Positions 1 to 12,690 of a stretch of DNA of 64,000 nt are shown here, in pieces. The translations under genes and the position numbers were made by a program. The stretch is from Stictocephala bisonia (taxonomy: Eukaryota > Arthropoda > Insecta > Hemiptera > Membracidae), in assembly GCA_035578905.1 (NCBI GenBank), contig JAQJVL010000620.1, positions 186,001 through 250,000 on the forward strand. The letters run 5' to 3'. Within the stretch, counting starts at the first letter, position 1; each line of letters starts with the position of its first letter. The notes under the pieces are model-generated. The model saw only the letters and a list, made by a program, of their open reading frames with translations, was not told the origin of the DNA and made no database searches.

Positions 1-40
1 ATTACAGTTTTGTAGAGTAAAGCAAATAAAATGTTTAAAT

Positions 41-374
41 GTACAGTTACTGGAAAGTAAAAAAATTTTAAGTTTTTTACAAAATATAGAAATAACTTTC
101 AGTTTATCAATCTATGGTAACAATTACCGCAGATCAGAAGCTCCAAAAATAAGCCAATGACCTTGTAATTTTACTGTATTTAATTAATTTCTTTAATGGA
201 TGATAATGGATTCAGTACAATTACTGGAAAGTAAAAAAATGTTAAGTTTTTTACAAAATATAGAAATAACTTTCAGTTTATCAATCTATGGTAACAATTA
301 CCTCAGATCAGAAGCTCCAAAAATAAGCCAATGACCTTGTAGTTTTACTGTATTTAATTAATTTCTTTAATGGA
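41..374. repeat. Tandem duplication of a 160-bp AT-rich unit
   Basis: Bases 41-200 and 215-374 are nearly identical direct copies, each starting with GTACARTTACTGGAAAG and ending in TTTCTTTAATGGA. Only a few substitutions are visible. It lies in the intron upstream of the first visible exon. No coding potential or known element recognised. Confidence 0.85.
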
Positions 375-1137
375 GGTAAAATATATCATCTTATACATAT
401 GCTTGTGTTTCATTGGAATCTGACTGTATAGTTTCTCATTGTCCCTTTTGCGTTAAAGACAGCTTTCAAAATCTACGTTTAAAATATCACTGTTTTAAGA
501 AAATTGTTTCAAATAAGACAGTCTTTTTTTGTTTGGTTCTTACACAAGCTGGATTTGGTGATAAGTTAATTTTAATTAAAATGTTGGAACATTACCGAGT
601 TAATACAACAAAAGAATGTATATGTATGATATGGTGCTTAATTTTTTGTAAATTAAGTTTATCATTATCGGAGCTGAGAGATATGTATCTTCTTTCTCAT
701 TAGTCCCTCTGGTCTGATGATAATAAATTTACTACTTACCACAACTATTGAACTAAGCTTGAGTGTAACATTTCAATTGTTATTAATCTGTACCAACACA
801 TACTTAATGTGCTAAAAATTAATTTTTCTGTATAGCTTATAAAATGAAAATTATAGTTTTGGCATTTTCAATTTTGGCATTTTTTGTTGTTCTAATTTAA
901 TAATTAAATAAATTAAATGATTCGCTGTATGATCAAGATTAGAGAATCTTTATTTCTTTAAATAATTTTCTGAGCTAATTAGAATTTAAAAAAAGATTGT
1001 TTGACTGTATAATTGGTTCATTTTCTTAATAAATAAAAAAATGTTTAACCAGTAATGCTAATTAAAGTTAATTTTGTTTAACTATAATCTTATTCTTGCA
1101 AAAGTACTCCCATTAATGGTGTTTTATCTTATTGCAG
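375..1137. other. Intron sequence, no feature seen
   Basis: AT-rich intronic sequence up to the acceptor TTATTGCAG at 1129-1137. The short open frame at 413-703 has no recognisable domain, no good start context and normal intron composition, so I do not call it. Confidence 0.6.
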
Positions 1138-1213
1138 CATTTTGACTGTTTGTTCCCCTGAGGTGGAGACAATTATCAAAGTTATCGGTGAAGTAGTACC
1201 AAATCTGGAAGAT
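1138..1213 (+). CDS. HNRNPK: hnRNP K exon: end of KH domain 1
   Basis: A 76-nt exon between the acceptor ATTGCAG (ending 1137) and the donor GTAAGT (1214). The first base completes a codon begun in an upstream exon outside the window (entry phase 2); the next 25 codons read ILTVCSPEV, then ETIIKVIGEVVPNLED. This matches the last beta strand and helix of KH1 in hnRNP K, where the human protein has [20 protein letters not shown]. It ends in phase 0. The GXXG loop of KH1 is not in the window. Confidence is high because the next exon continues in frame into the KH1-KH2 linker. Confidence 0.88.
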
Positions 1214-3127
1214 GTAAGTATTATTTTGAATGTTTACAGATAAATATTTTTAAATATCTCCAAAGCAAAAGAAATAAATTGTTAAATATAGTACTAAGTT
1301 TCTATGCAAATTAATTTACTATAGTTAGGGACGTGATATTCTTGCAATTTTCATACTCTGCAATGGTGAAAAGAAGTAAAAGAAGTTCGAGAAATAACAA
1401 ATAAAGAATGATCATGGTTTTTGTTATTTCATAACTTGAATGCTATACTACAGGCGACAATGGTATTAGTCTGGTGACTCGCATCTTGCCAGACTACGCC
1501 GCCGCAGCAGTTTGTATCCCGCTGCAAATTTGTTAACTGCGCCCCCTACTCAAGGTAGAGGCAACCTTTTGAAATCAGATTTGTGGCATAAATAGACCTT
1601 TATTATCATACTAAACTTATATATGCTTATTGCATATATTTATGACCAACTCCTGATAGGACGTCACCAAAGGATAACAATTCTGAAAAATGTATCATAA
1701 TATAAAAATACAAAACGTATAGTTATTTTAGTGATCTATTTTGGTAAACTACATTTAACATCCTCAGATCAGAGGGATTCTGAAATGAATTATATCACTT
1801 GATTTCTGATAATCACTATATCAAATCATTTTATTCTCAACATTACAGTTGCACTGTTGCAGGATATGCTGTAGCAAACAGGTGACTTGTCAAATTATAA
1901 TTTTACTTAAAAATAAAGAACCTTAGTTTAAACTCGTTGTAATAATCATAACTAAGTGCAACCTCCTTGTCCTCTAAAATTCTTGAATAGAATAATTCAA
2001 AAATAGGTGTACGTTGGAGTAATAATTTATTGCAGAGCTGTATACCAGTTTAATTAGGAGTTTTTTTTCGAAAGCTGAAGTTCTTTTAAGTTTTTGCTGA
2101 AATAAGTGTCTAGTACTATATTTATGCTTTAAAAAGTTATCTCCAAGAGACTGTGTATTTTTCATTGTGAAAACAATAACCTCATACATTTATAAACAGG
2201 TTAAGGTTAAAATTTAAAACTTTTTAAAAAATTGTTTACAAAAGCTACAAAAATTACTATTGGTCATAATTCTGAGGCCCTTTTTTGCAATCTGAATACT
2301 TCAATGGCATAGGACGACTGTTTCCAGACAATCAGTCAGTATCTCATTAAAGGAAAAAAAATAACTATAATAGATTATTTTCAGTGTTGGAAAATTACAA
2401 AATCCTGCAAAACACAAATAGAAAAATAAGCAGCATTTAGTTTACATTTGAGCTGTTGTACATGGAATTTCCAGTCTAAGTTACTGTCCATATTCCATAT
2501 TCCTAGAAAGTTTACAGAGTTTTCCCAAATATTACTGGAAGAATTCACAAAACAACAAATAAGCTAATATTAAACATACCTACTTTTGACAAAATTGTTT
2601 GTATTAAAATATTGCTTTAAATGAATAAAGTAATATAAAGTATTAATCTTATGTACCAAAAATTATTTGGTGATACTATTTTGGTTACAGGAACCAAAAT
2701 TGCATATAGTTGTGATGTTATTTTCCTTAGGTTAACAATGGTAGACAGTGGAGTGTGGTTTCAATAATAAAAAAAGAGATATTGCAAAACTTTATAACTT
2801 TATTTAATTTGATCTACTGATTAATAATTTATTGAAACATATAGTAAGCTAATGGTTTGAGTCCTTTTAATGCTTATACTTGATTAAATACCAAATAACT
2901 CAACTAATAAAGATGTTATTAGTGGTATTACAATTGCAGCAGGGGAGTCGCCGCTTCACCACATCAGATGAACACATTGTTAGTATAGTGAGTTATTGAA
3001 ACTATGTTTATGATGAATTTGTGTTAATTCATCTCAAAATAAAAATATAAACATCTGTTATATATTATTTCTTGGTGATTAAGTGGTTACTTAATTACAC
3101 TTTTGCATTCAGTCAAAAATCAATTTC

Positions 3128-3190
3128 CTGTATGAAATGTTGGTATGAAAATTAGTTTTATAGTAGGATATTTACCAACATTTCATGCAG
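3128..3190. repeat. Short inverted repeat (18-bp arms)
   Basis: CTGTATGAAATGTTGGTA at 3128-3145 faces TACCAACATTTCATGCAG at 3173-3190 with a 27-nt loop and one mismatch. It is intronic. It may be a tiny MITE or a chance hairpin. Confidence 0.5.
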
Positions 3191-3472
3191 TATATTAATT
3201 GTTATGTCAGTGCTATTTATATTGACTATGACTATTACAATCACCATTCATCGTATGGGTTAAATTTTGTAGAGTTCAATCCAGGGAAAGGTTTCTGATG
3301 TGGATTTATTTACATCCGACTATAGGGCTTCGCCCCACTGGCCCTTTAAGTTTCAATATTATGCTTATGGAGTTATTTTATTAAATTGATAGAGCTGTAA
3401 AAAATTCATTTTAAAACGCACCCAAGAGCTTAAAGGTATTTTTCTCTTGGTTCCTAATAAACCATCAGATTC

Positions 3473-3822
3473 TATAAAAGACTATGTTTGATGGCTCCAC
3501 TGCCCCAAAAACCAAAATTTATTGTGATACAGTGCAAATATCCTGGTGAGACCATAGGTCAAGCTTCCTTAGAAGGCCGCAGGCTGAGATCCTCAAACGG
3601 GGCTGTATAGTGTTTTGGCGAGGCTGTGGTCCGAGCTTTCCTACGAGGCCGCAGGCTAAGTTGCACAAGGGGCTAAAGGCAGAGTTCCCAAGCGAGGCTT
3701 TAGGCCAAACTTCCCTCAAAAGCAAAGGGAGTAACAGGGTTGGCATGCAAAGCTACCATAAATAAACTAAAACATTACAGTTTATATGTTAATCCCGTAG
3801 CAAGGCACGGGTAAACAGCTAG
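3473..3822 (+). mobile_element. Helitron-like non-autonomous element, 3' end
   Basis: The right end has the Helitron signature: a GC-rich hairpin with CCCGT (3794-3798) pairing to ACGGG (3807-3811), then CTAG at 3819-3822 followed by T. Inside, 3560-3730 holds imperfect GC-rich repeats built on GGCCGCAGGCT. The left end is uncertain: a TC start near 3473 is possible but is not preceded by the expected A. No Rep/helicase coding is visible, so it would be non-autonomous. Confidence 0.5.
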
Positions 3823-4384
3823 TGCTAACAATAATATTGATTGAAACCTTGCTGTCTTTTGTAATAAATCTGTACAGTTCAAATGTATTGAGTAGGGATG
3901 CTAATTACTATTTAACAACCTGTGTTGACAGTTTTTCCCTTTTTCTTGGTTTGGATTTTGATGAATATATGTAGTTTATTTACATCACTCGGGGCAGATT
4001 ATGGTATGGATTTAAGTGTTCTTTGCTCGATTAGATTTCTTTTGAAGTGATGTTATTGTAGTAGTGATTTTAAAGTGGACCTCAAATTATTGTATTAGCT
4101 CTCATGAAAACTTATACATAACAGGTTGCAAATCTAAATAAATGCAATGAAAAATTTGCATGGTGATTGTAGATTTCTTATATGTTAGTTCCACTGTGCG
4201 TTTCAATTATAAAGCAAATTTGTAAATTATCTATATTGTGGTTGTTCAGTGCTACATGTTCAAGAATGCTTATAAAATAAATATCTGAATAAAATTGTTA
4301 TCAATGTTTTGTTTTAAAAGCAACTAAATTAAATTTAGTGTATTTGTAACTTAAGTCATATTAAATTTTAAAAAAAAGTATATT

Positions 4385-4930
4385 CAGTACAACCTCTCTG
4401 GTCCGGCTTAATGTGGGGACCAGTAGACCTGATTTAGGGATAAGCCGGACGAACAAGAGGCCATTTAAATTAGCACTTGGGCCGTAATGAGCCACTGCTA
4501 AAAGTATATACAAAACTATTTTTAAAAGGTCTTGTGTTAAACTGCTTTATCTATTAGCTTTGCAATTTTGTAGTTGATCAAACACTGATTTCATAAACTG
4601 TTGTCATATCCGTTCACTTAACTGATCATGTTTTCTTAGTCAACGCATAGAGCTTGTACCTTGATCTTATGTTGCGAGTCCTGTTTTTCAATCCTAAACA
4701 TATCTTTCCAATGCAGTTGTGTTATATTTAGCTTTGTTGAAGGAAAACAAACGTCAGGCTATCTGTCATCGTTACGGTACTTAAAACTATTTCCACAAAG
4801 CTACTATTTCATAATTCGTACTATATTTCTTATTTTGCAAAATTATATATTGTACAGTTGAATAACAAATTTTTTAGGACTATTTTTAGGCTTAATTACA
4901 ATGTGGGCTGGTCGAGCGAGATTATACTGC
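4385..4930 (+). mobile_element. Tigger/pogo-like MITE
   Basis: The left end CAGTACAACCTCTCTGGTCC and the reverse complement of the right end, starting CAGTATAATCTCGCTCGACC, are imperfect terminal inverted repeats about 30 bp long. The interior has no transposase. A truncated relative lies in inverted orientation at 52614-52872, sharing the block around AAACATATCTTTCCAATGCA. Confidence 0.65.
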
Positions 4931-5035
4931 ACTTTAAAATAAAGGCATGACTTTTATACTTAAACATAAGCTTTATTTTGTTTTATTGTTTCAACAATGT
5001 ATTTAATGAGATTGTGATGTTAGTATTTTAATCAG

Positions 5036-5149
5036 ACAAGCGGACGAAACAAAAATGGAGACGATGCAGACATTAGGATGCTTGTTCATCAAAGTCAAGC
5101 TGGATGTATCATTGGAAAAGGAGGACTCAAAGTCAAAGAACTCAGAGAG
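5036..5149 (+). CDS. HNRNPK: hnRNP K exon: first half of KH domain 2
   Basis: A 114-nt exon (38 codons, phase 0 to 0) between the acceptor TTTTAATCAG and the donor GTTAGA (5150). It encodes a short acidic linker TSGRNKNGDDA followed by DIRMLVHQSQAGCIIGKGG and LKVKELRE. The GXXG nucleic-acid-binding loop is GKGG at residues 28-31 of the exon. This corresponds to the human KH2 region containing LRLLIHQSLAGGIIGVKG. The donor is GTTAGA rather than GTAAGT, so it is weaker than those of the neighbouring exons. Identification is very secure. Confidence 0.95.
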
Positions 5150-5283
5150 GTTAGATTAATAATGCTCATATTTAAATTATATTTCTGTATGTATTTTGTA
5201 CTGTATAGAAATTTCTGAAAAATTCTGAAAATTCATGAAATATTCTGTGAAATTTCCCGTCTCAGTTGATTTTTCATCATTAA

Positions 5284-6111
5284 CCCTTAAAGCGCTGAAT
5301 AAAATTTGGCCTAAGTCTCAATAGCGTGCATTTAACTTTATTTTTTTAATTTTATTTTTTACAAAAGTTTAATTTATTTTCCACTTAATGGACCTTTAAG
5401 TAATAAAAAATAGCCATTTCATAAAAATTTATTTAATTTTACATTTTGTAATATGACATAATGATTAAAACAATTTTATGGAATACGCTGCTATATATTC
5501 AGTTAGTACAATAACTTGAGTCTAAATTTAAACAATATATAATAAAATGAAAAACAATCTCATTATATGTTATCAAATAAACTATAATACAGTAATTGAA
5601 TTAGTTAGTAGTTTTGGACAGTATGATACACTTCAAAACATCCGTCAGGGTGAAGTGTGGGATGTTCCGTGCAGGTCTACAACAACGACGTAGAAACAAA
5701 AACTCAACAATAAAATGAAACAAACCAACCAAAGAATAACTACAACGATGTAAACAAAAGCTTAGTGATGTCAACTAGACAAACTCTTGGCTGTGACTGG
5801 CGACACTGGCACTGGCAGGCGAATTGTCTAGCGAGATCCGGTTATATCCGCATTCCGCGCTATGCGTCAGTCGTCACGGCAACGAAAATATCATAACACC
5901 TGTTTCTAACTTCCTGTTGTGTGAAATTAAACCAGCTTGCATCCGGTTGGCTATAAATAAGCATTTAAAGGCTTTTGTACCCATTTACGGTTATGTAGTG
6001 TACTATTAAATAAAAATAACCTAAAAAATACATCAATACGGATATGTCCGTATGCCACGTTTAGAGCTATTTTCATTGTACTGATATATCCGTATGCCGC
6101 GTGATAAGGGT
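5284..6111. mobile_element. TTAA-flanked piggyBac-like MITE
   Basis: TTAA at 5280-5283 and 6112-6115 flank an 828-bp element. Its ends are CCCTTAAAGCGC on the left and, as the reverse complement of the right end, CCCTTATCACGCGG. Near the right end a partly palindromic motif occurs twice: ATACGGATATGTCCGTAT (about 6036-6053) and GATATATCCGTATGCC (6084-6099). No transposase coding is present. Confidence 0.72.
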
Positions 6112-6545
6112 TAAGATTTAAATTGTCAAGGTATTTAGTTAGTATAGATCGTTAAGGCTGTTTGATCAAAAGTTTTTTTTCAATTGCAATGTCTTGATCA
6201 GCTATTAAACACCTCCTGAATAGCTCTTTAATTACAATTATGTTTTTAATTTTAAATACATCACCTCATAGATGCATATTTGGGCTTTCTTTGTACATAC
6301 ACCCTCACAGGACTGGTCTTGATCTACATATTTTTTAAATTACGTAATTTTACTACAAACTAGCAAATCTGATCGTAAAATAATTAATGTTATGTGTTTG
6401 TTTATATTTTATTACGACAAGAAATACAGGGGCATGTTTGGAATCTTATGCTTTTTAATATCCCCCAATTTACAAAATTGATTAACTTTATATACTCAAC
6501 TGGTGTATTTACTTTTTGATCTTAACTCACCTATTATTATTGCAG

Positions 6546-6674
6546 AAAACAGGAGCACGCATCAAGATCTACACAAACTGCTGCCCTCAGAGTACAGATC
6601 GTGTGGTGCAAATCACAGGTCGGGGCAACACGTGTACAGATTGTATCCAGGAGATGGTAGAGTTATTAAAGAGT
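6546..6674 (+). CDS. HNRNPK: hnRNP K exon: second half of KH domain 2
   Basis: A 129-nt exon (43 codons, phase 0 to 0) after the acceptor TATTATTGCAG and before the donor GTAAGT (6675). It reads KTGARIKIYTNCCPQSTDRV, then VQITGRGNTCTDCIQEMVEL and LKS. It joins the preceding exon without a gap (KVKELRE + KTGARIK), and CCPQSTDRVV is almost identical to the human CCPHSTDRVV. It completes the beta strands and C-terminal helix of KH2. Confidence 0.96.
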
Positions 6675-6854
6675 GTAAGTCAGTACAGAAATAATTTAAT
6701 AGGCGATTTGAATCATTACAACTCGAGTTACTAAATAATTACTGTACGTGTAGTTTTTATGTTTTAATCAATTAATGGTTGATTGCAGTTCAGCTTCATA
6801 TTCAATGTGGAAATATGGACCTGTAGTGAAAAGACAATCATAGAACCAACAGAC

Positions 6855-6888
6855 TTTCTTACTACATAACATGTTATGTAGTAAGAAA
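6855..6888. repeat. 34-bp perfect palindrome
   Basis: TTTCTTACTACATAACA at 6855-6871 is immediately followed by its exact reverse complement at 6872-6888, with no spacer. It lies about 180 nt inside the intron after the KH2 exon. Confidence 0.9.
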
Positions 6889-7631
6889 ATTTAGATAATT
6901 TGTGTAACAAAACAGTAGTAAGCTTCCACAAAATTTTGTATATTCTCCTTTTGAGCTCTGCTCTTGGGATAATTCATGACTATTCCAAAAGCTGAATCTA
7001 TGACTAAGGAATTTATGGAATGTCCATTTTAGAAGGGCTTTCAGCTGCCTTAGTCATGGCTTCCTCAGTTTCAGGAATAGCATCAAAACTTCTCTTTTAA
7101 GCACAGTTTTAATTCTGTGGAAATTTCATTTTTCTAAATCCTGTGAGTATGGTAGATATGGATTGAAAGGAGCACTTTTTACTGCAAAAAACTTATGAAT
7201 CTGAAGAGCAGCAGTCAATACTACTTTACTTCTGTGTGTATGGAACAAAAATATTTTGTTCAGTTTTTAAAGGTACCTTGCATAAAAGTATTTAATTTTG
7301 TTTCGCTTTTAACAAAAATGTTTTCATCAGTTTTCAAGATGAATGTGTGTGCTGAATGCTGTTCGCCTTCAACAGCATTATTTCCACCTTTTATTTGTTT
7401 AAACAACTTATAAAAAGCCTTCAGCGTTAGCAGATTATACAACAATTTTGATATTTCGGAAGCTTCTTTGGCACTCACATGGAAATTAGGTTAATGTTTT
7501 GTTTCAAGTCCATGATGCATGAAGGACTGGTAAACACAACCTCACTTAAGCGTCAGACAGATGGCTGATACAACTGAACGTGTTCAAACTTAATATTGCC
7601 CGTCTCAACATACAAGGCTATTGATCAATTA

Positions 7632-7860
7632 TATAATAATAATAATAATACTCTTTATTTTTCTCATACAGCGTACATATTGTACATAGCAAAACATAAC
7701 CATCTACAAACATAGTCATTACAATAGACAATATAAGAAATAAAATACATAACAACCACAACAAATTAAGAATGATATATATGCCAAGTCTGACCTTCAT
7801 ATTATAAAGAAATAGATAAATAATGATAAAAACAGAGAAAAACAAAGGAGTAAACCTCCA
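7632..7860 (-). mobile_element. LINE 3' end, minus strand (probable)
   Basis: Read on the minus strand, the segment ends in AATAAAGAGTATTATTATTA, the AATAAA plus (ATT)n tail common at the 3' ends of insect CR1/Jockey-type LINEs. The 200 nt upstream hold no coding sequence I recognise, so it would be 3' UTR only. Confidence 0.4.
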
Positions 7861-7910
7861 ATGCTAAGCCTGTGTGGAGGAGCACTTAGAAATGTTATTC
7901 AATGCTTTAA

Positions 7911-9858
7911 CCCTAGATTGTGAGTCCTGGGGCTTCATGTGTTATTTTCAAACGTACACGATCCCAAAAGTGGGCACGTCGTGTGCTCTTTTGTAAAACT
8001 CAATAAAACATATGTTTATCATAAAGCAAGCTCGACAAACTTGGTACCAATCGATGCAGAATGTTCTGTTCTGTACATTTCATATTTTTAATAATTTTTT
8101 ATACAATTTTCTAAATGTAGGAATAAAATTAAAGCGTGCAATTTGGAATTCCCTCCCGGCGGAGGGGTCGGGAATGGGAAAAATGGCCGATGTTTGTCGC
8201 ATAACTGTACTATAACCAATAGTCGGAATCAGGTGTACAAACTGTCAGTCTGCAGTGAATGAAATAGTCTAGCCAACAAAACAAATTGCAATGTTGTAGG
8301 TGCTTTGGTTGTTAGCAAAAATGTGTTTGTATACCCTTGTTTGCGTGTTCTTTCTAAAGCCAGAATTGGCGCATTGCAAGCTGTTGTAAAAAGTTGTAAT
8401 AAATAAATTATTTATTGCGATATAAGCAAATAAAACATTGGGTAGAAAGCCAAAAAGCTCTTCCGTCGGTTGGTACCGTCTCAAGGAAATTTCGTGCTGT
8501 ACGTTGGCAATGGTCACGTGACAACGATGATGTAGAAGAGCGGCCGTCAGTTTACGTTTAGTCATCTTTGTTTATACACAACACTCTCGACTGCTCGTAT
8601 TTACCATAATATGTGTAGTGAATTGAAATGAAGTGAAAGTGTAGTGAATAGTGTATTGTAGTTCATATATAATATATTTTAGTGGAATACAAATAATGCA
8701 ATATAGGGCTTAAAACAGGCTGGAGCACTAAGAGTGAGTAAAATATTTCATTTGTTTAGTGTATTTTAATTTTGCAACCATGTATATATTTAAATAGGTA
8801 CTAGCCTAAACATTTATTTTTTATCCAATTTGATCAAATAAGATATGTAGAAATATGCTATTAGTTTAGCATTCTCATAATAATCTAAGATCTTGAGGAA
8901 AAAAAATAATATGTATTATTTGTGTTCGCTCAAAATGACGCTTTCATTTTGTTTATCGACAACAATATAATGTATTATGTTATTGTCCAACGTTAAAACT
9001 TTATTTTTGTCACGAATATAATTATTTTGTTATATTTCTATTCAAAAATATCTGTTTTACAGTTTTTGTTCTCAGAAAAAATCTTTTAACATTTTTAATA
9101 TTTTTTTACTATGATTACAATATGTGCAACTTTTCAAGAGCCGTTTACACAATTTGCGCATACTGACTTTTGGTGTTATAAATTTTAATTTTTGGAATAT
9201 ATTCATTTATTTTACATTTTCTTGTAACTAATAGATTGTACTAATAAAGTACATGTAGCCAAAAATTATACATACCGATTATATATGGATTGTTATATAA
9301 TTTTTCACAGAATTTTTGTTTCCTTGGTAACATTTTTATTTTCCACAACAAAATTAAAAGTATAAAACTTTGTATATGGGTACAATATGACAATTTTTTC
9401 CCAAACAACTTTTTCTTGTCTATTCAATGGAATTTTTTAGAATTTTTAAATGTACTATTTGATTACCGACAATGATCATACTGCAGCTTTGCAAATTTTT
9501 TCATTTTTGCGTTTTATGTAAACAAAAAATTAAAAAAAAAATTGGTAGTTAATATAAAATGTAACAACAAATTATTATAGTGCACAAAATAATGAACAAT
9601 TTGGCTATCTTGGAATTATTTACAAACTTTTTTTAGGGCTCCTAAGGAGGGTTATAATTAACGTACAACATTAAAAAATGTTGTCAATCTTTTCTAGACA
9701 ATAATTATTTACTTTTTTTTGTAAGTTTTAACAAAATTGACATTTGGAGCATATTTAGTATTTTTTATGATTTTTACAAAAAAATTTTTTTTACTAAAGA
9801 AGCACTTTGCAGTTGGGAGTTCATAATGGGTCACTTAGTATTCACCTTCCAGGCAGGG
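7911..9858. mobile_element. Possible TTAA-flanked element
   Basis: TTAA at 7907-7910 followed by CCCTAGATTG, and TTAA at 9859-9862 preceded by GCAGGG, would make a 1.9-kb TTAA element. The inverted termini agree only over TTAACCCT, so this is weaker than the other TTAA elements. The left subterminal region has an imperfect palindrome around CCCAAAAGTGGG. No transposase is visible. Confidence 0.3.
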
Positions 9859-9912
9859 TTAATGCTGTAGACTAAATAGTGAAACATAGGCTTACGTTCA
9901 TCATTTAAATTA

Positions 9913-12236
9913 GGGGTGTGCGATTACTCGAAACTTGGAGCATTTGATCGAGTATTTTACTACTCGACTTGGCTCGAAGCTCCTAAAACTACTCGAAGTT
10001 CGATCGAGTAGTTGTATTTCACGAAATATCAGATTTACATCTTAATTTAGTTTTAAGGGTAGTCAGTTTTATAAGTTATCAATAAAAAAAAGTTTGTGTT
10101 TTATTTTACCCTTAATCATATGTTATCAGTTTGGTACACGTAATTATGAACTAAACAATACGCCTAAGAATAGATAGTACACGACGACAGTCAAATGAAC
10201 TAGCTGACGTAGTGAACGAGTTCCTTCATTATGATTTGAGCTAGTTAAATTCAAAGTGAACAACAGAGCTGGGAAGGTAGCAATCACTGTAAATAGTAGC
10301 GATCACACATGTTGGTTGTCAAGTCTCCTTAGTCACTTGTAACCTAACCTAAAATAGCGTGAATAAAACAGAAGTGTTGGTTAGTGGCTTTATGACCCAA
10401 GAAAGGGGACGAGAGATCCGGTTCAAGATGCTCAAAAATCCTGTTACCATTACAAATCTAATAGTCTGTGCACCATGGAAATTATGCATATTTTCGTTCA
10501 TATCAATAATACTGTTCAATCAAAAGGATCCAGAGAACTGATCACTTTACATCCCAAGAAACGAACTTCCCATCTTTTCTAGGTGAAAGTTCATCTCGGT
10601 TGTAGTATAAGTACGTGTAAAGCTCCTTTTCGGAAATGAAATTATCGTATATTTCTTGCGAGTCGATTGAGGTCTATTTTGTTTATTTAATCTGAGCAGG
10701 GAATAGTCAAATGATTTGACGTAAGAAAATACTGTCTCATATCATAAAATATGTTAATAGCGTTCTAGCAGCGTGTGACACAACATTATTGATTTATTTT
10801 CCATCAAATAAAAAATAGATTTATATCCGTGGCGAACGTCTATTATATTATTCCGAAAACGTCTAGATCGCCAAAACTGTGTGTAAAATTTGCGCATACG
10901 ATATTTTTTCCTGTCAAATTGTTGAACGGTTTTCTAACTAGGTTAGACAATAACATAGTTGGAGTTTAAAAGGTCGTAAAGTACGATAATTTTGATTCGT
11001 AAATTCACTGAACGGTCCCCTGTTCACATTTGACATCGATGTTGATGTAAACTGTAAAACAATCACGAATCAACCAAAGTGAGGGAGAAACATCTTGAAA
11101 GACTTTTTCTAAACAAAATACGACGAATTTAGAGATTTGGAAAATCATTTTTTTGAACCGAAGCCTTATCAAACGTCTCGTTTTTTATTCATAAGTTTAT
11201 AGTTTAGCTGCCCAAAATCTTCACTGTATCACTAGTTGGCACTTTGCTGATATTTCAGACTGCATTTCGTCACCAATATCGGGTAGACCTATTATATTAG
11301 CCGTCTACGTCTATGGTTTTCATTTGATTACACCAGGTTTTAATGATTTTCTCGTTATGACATAATTATTTATCTGTTGTTCAGTGTAGCCTCATGTATT
11401 CAAGTTGCCCATATTTCATTACTGATCATAATTTAAAAACTAATTCATCCTAAGTGACTTTTATTTATATTGAGTAAACCTGCTTAGTTATTATTATCAA
11501 TTGGCTGAACCACAGTCTTTGTCATCCAGATTTTCAAATTTGATTATATAATTCACAGCTTATTTCCAGTTAGTTGAAATCTTGTTATTACTGAATTAAA
11601 TACCCACAGAATACAGATACACTCTTCTTGGCCTGTACATAATCAATGTTTTTTTTAAAGAGGAGGCAATTCTCAAAGCTAATGACCACATTTGGCGATA
11701 ATGCCTGAATTTTAGCATCAGTTTGGTTGGATGCAACTTTTCCAACAAGCTTCACTAAGTTTTTGCGGTACACTTTGAACTGAACCATCAGATAAACATA
11801 TCGGCTGGCTTTGAAACAGTATAATTGGCTTGCATAGAAAATCTGATCTGTGATATGAGTGAACAGATTAAATCTTTATAACCCATGTTGTTTCAATTAA
11901 TAATATACTTTCTTCATTTTTTACATAATATTAGTTCTGAAAAAAAGAAAAAGGTTAAACAAAACAATGCCACATAAAAATGTAGGAAGACAGGAAGTAA
12001 CAAGTTTTATTTATCAAATGTTATAGTTACAAACAACAAATCAAAATGATTGTGTTCAGTTTAGATGTATATATTTACGAATCTGGCAAAACTTAACATA
12101 GGCTTAGGATGGTGTCTGCCTTTTACAGTTTTCTTGGGTGAACAGAAAATCCTTCTGTAAATACTCGCTCGAAAAAAATGCCAACTACTCGACTCGACTT
12201 GACTCGAACTCAATAATTACTACTCGCACACCCCTA
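9913..12236. mobile_element. Non-autonomous hAT element with 8-bp target duplication
   Basis: The ends are TAGGGGTGTGCGATTACTCG and, at the right, CTACTCGCACACCCCTA, which are inverted repeats of each other. The 8-bp duplication ATTTAAAT is intact on both sides (9905-9912 and 12237-12244). Many ACTCGA/CTCGAA motifs crowd both subterminal regions, as hAT transposase binding sites often do. The 2.3-kb interior shows no transposase frame. The intact duplication points to a fairly recent insertion. Confidence 0.88.
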
Positions 12237-12572
12237 ATTTAAATAATTTATTTTTGTGTCAAGTTGCTTCCAAACCAATTTTAAAAATATATATTTTGCT
12301 TAAATATAATAAAGAATACAAAAAATGAATACACTATTTTATCAAGAGCCTTTAATTCAACCAAAAATAGGCTACATTTTTTACTCAACCAGTGCTAGGG
12401 GCTTGTTTTACAAAATTAAGTGTTTCCGAACGATGGGAGATTATATTATATGAATGTACAGATTAAATTTAGGGCACCAAGTCTAGGATTTTAGTAAAAA
12501 AATCAAAGAAAAGGAAAGAAGTATACCTGGTAACCTAAAGATCAAAACTGATATGGTCATCAACAGATATCG

Positions 12573-12690
12573 TGAAATATTTTGGAGCCACTGACCCTTT
12601 TTCACTCTTAACAACTCAATCCCAAAACTTGGGCAAGGGCCAGTGGCCCAGAAATAGGTCATGAAGCATATCAGTTTCTTAGCTGTTTGT
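12573..12690. repeat. Hammerhead-like repeat remnant, inverted pair
   Basis: The reverse complement of 12577-12604 contains GGGTCAGTGGCTCCAAAATA, and 12637-12660 reads GGGCCAGTGGCCCAGAAATA. Both resemble the stem-II plus GAAA part of the repeat at 45950-46110. They lie in opposite orientation. This is a degraded relic assigned by similarity alone. Confidence 0.35.

Larger units (their letters stand above)
1214..5035. other. Intron between KH1 and KH2 exons
   Basis: A 3.8-kb intron. It contains a GC-richer block at about 1440-1570 of unknown origin, a Helitron-like end near 3.8 kb and a Tigger-like MITE at 4.4-4.9 kb, listed separately. The remainder is AT-rich sequence in which I see no gene. 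Confidence 0.75.

Noticed and set aside
413..703. 96-codon open frame upstream of the first exon
   Set aside because: No domain, no splice context, no homology recognised; AT-rich intron with chance open frame.
1440..1570. Possible exon in a GC-richer block
   Set aside because: No frame continues the hnRNP K protein: the phases of the 1213 donor and the 5036 acceptor already join.
5824..6009. 61-codon frame in the TTAA MITE
   Set aside because: Lies within a non-autonomous element and resembles no transposase.
8269..8565. 98-codon minus-strand frame
   Set aside because: No recognisable domain; located in a possible transposon; composition like flanking DNA.
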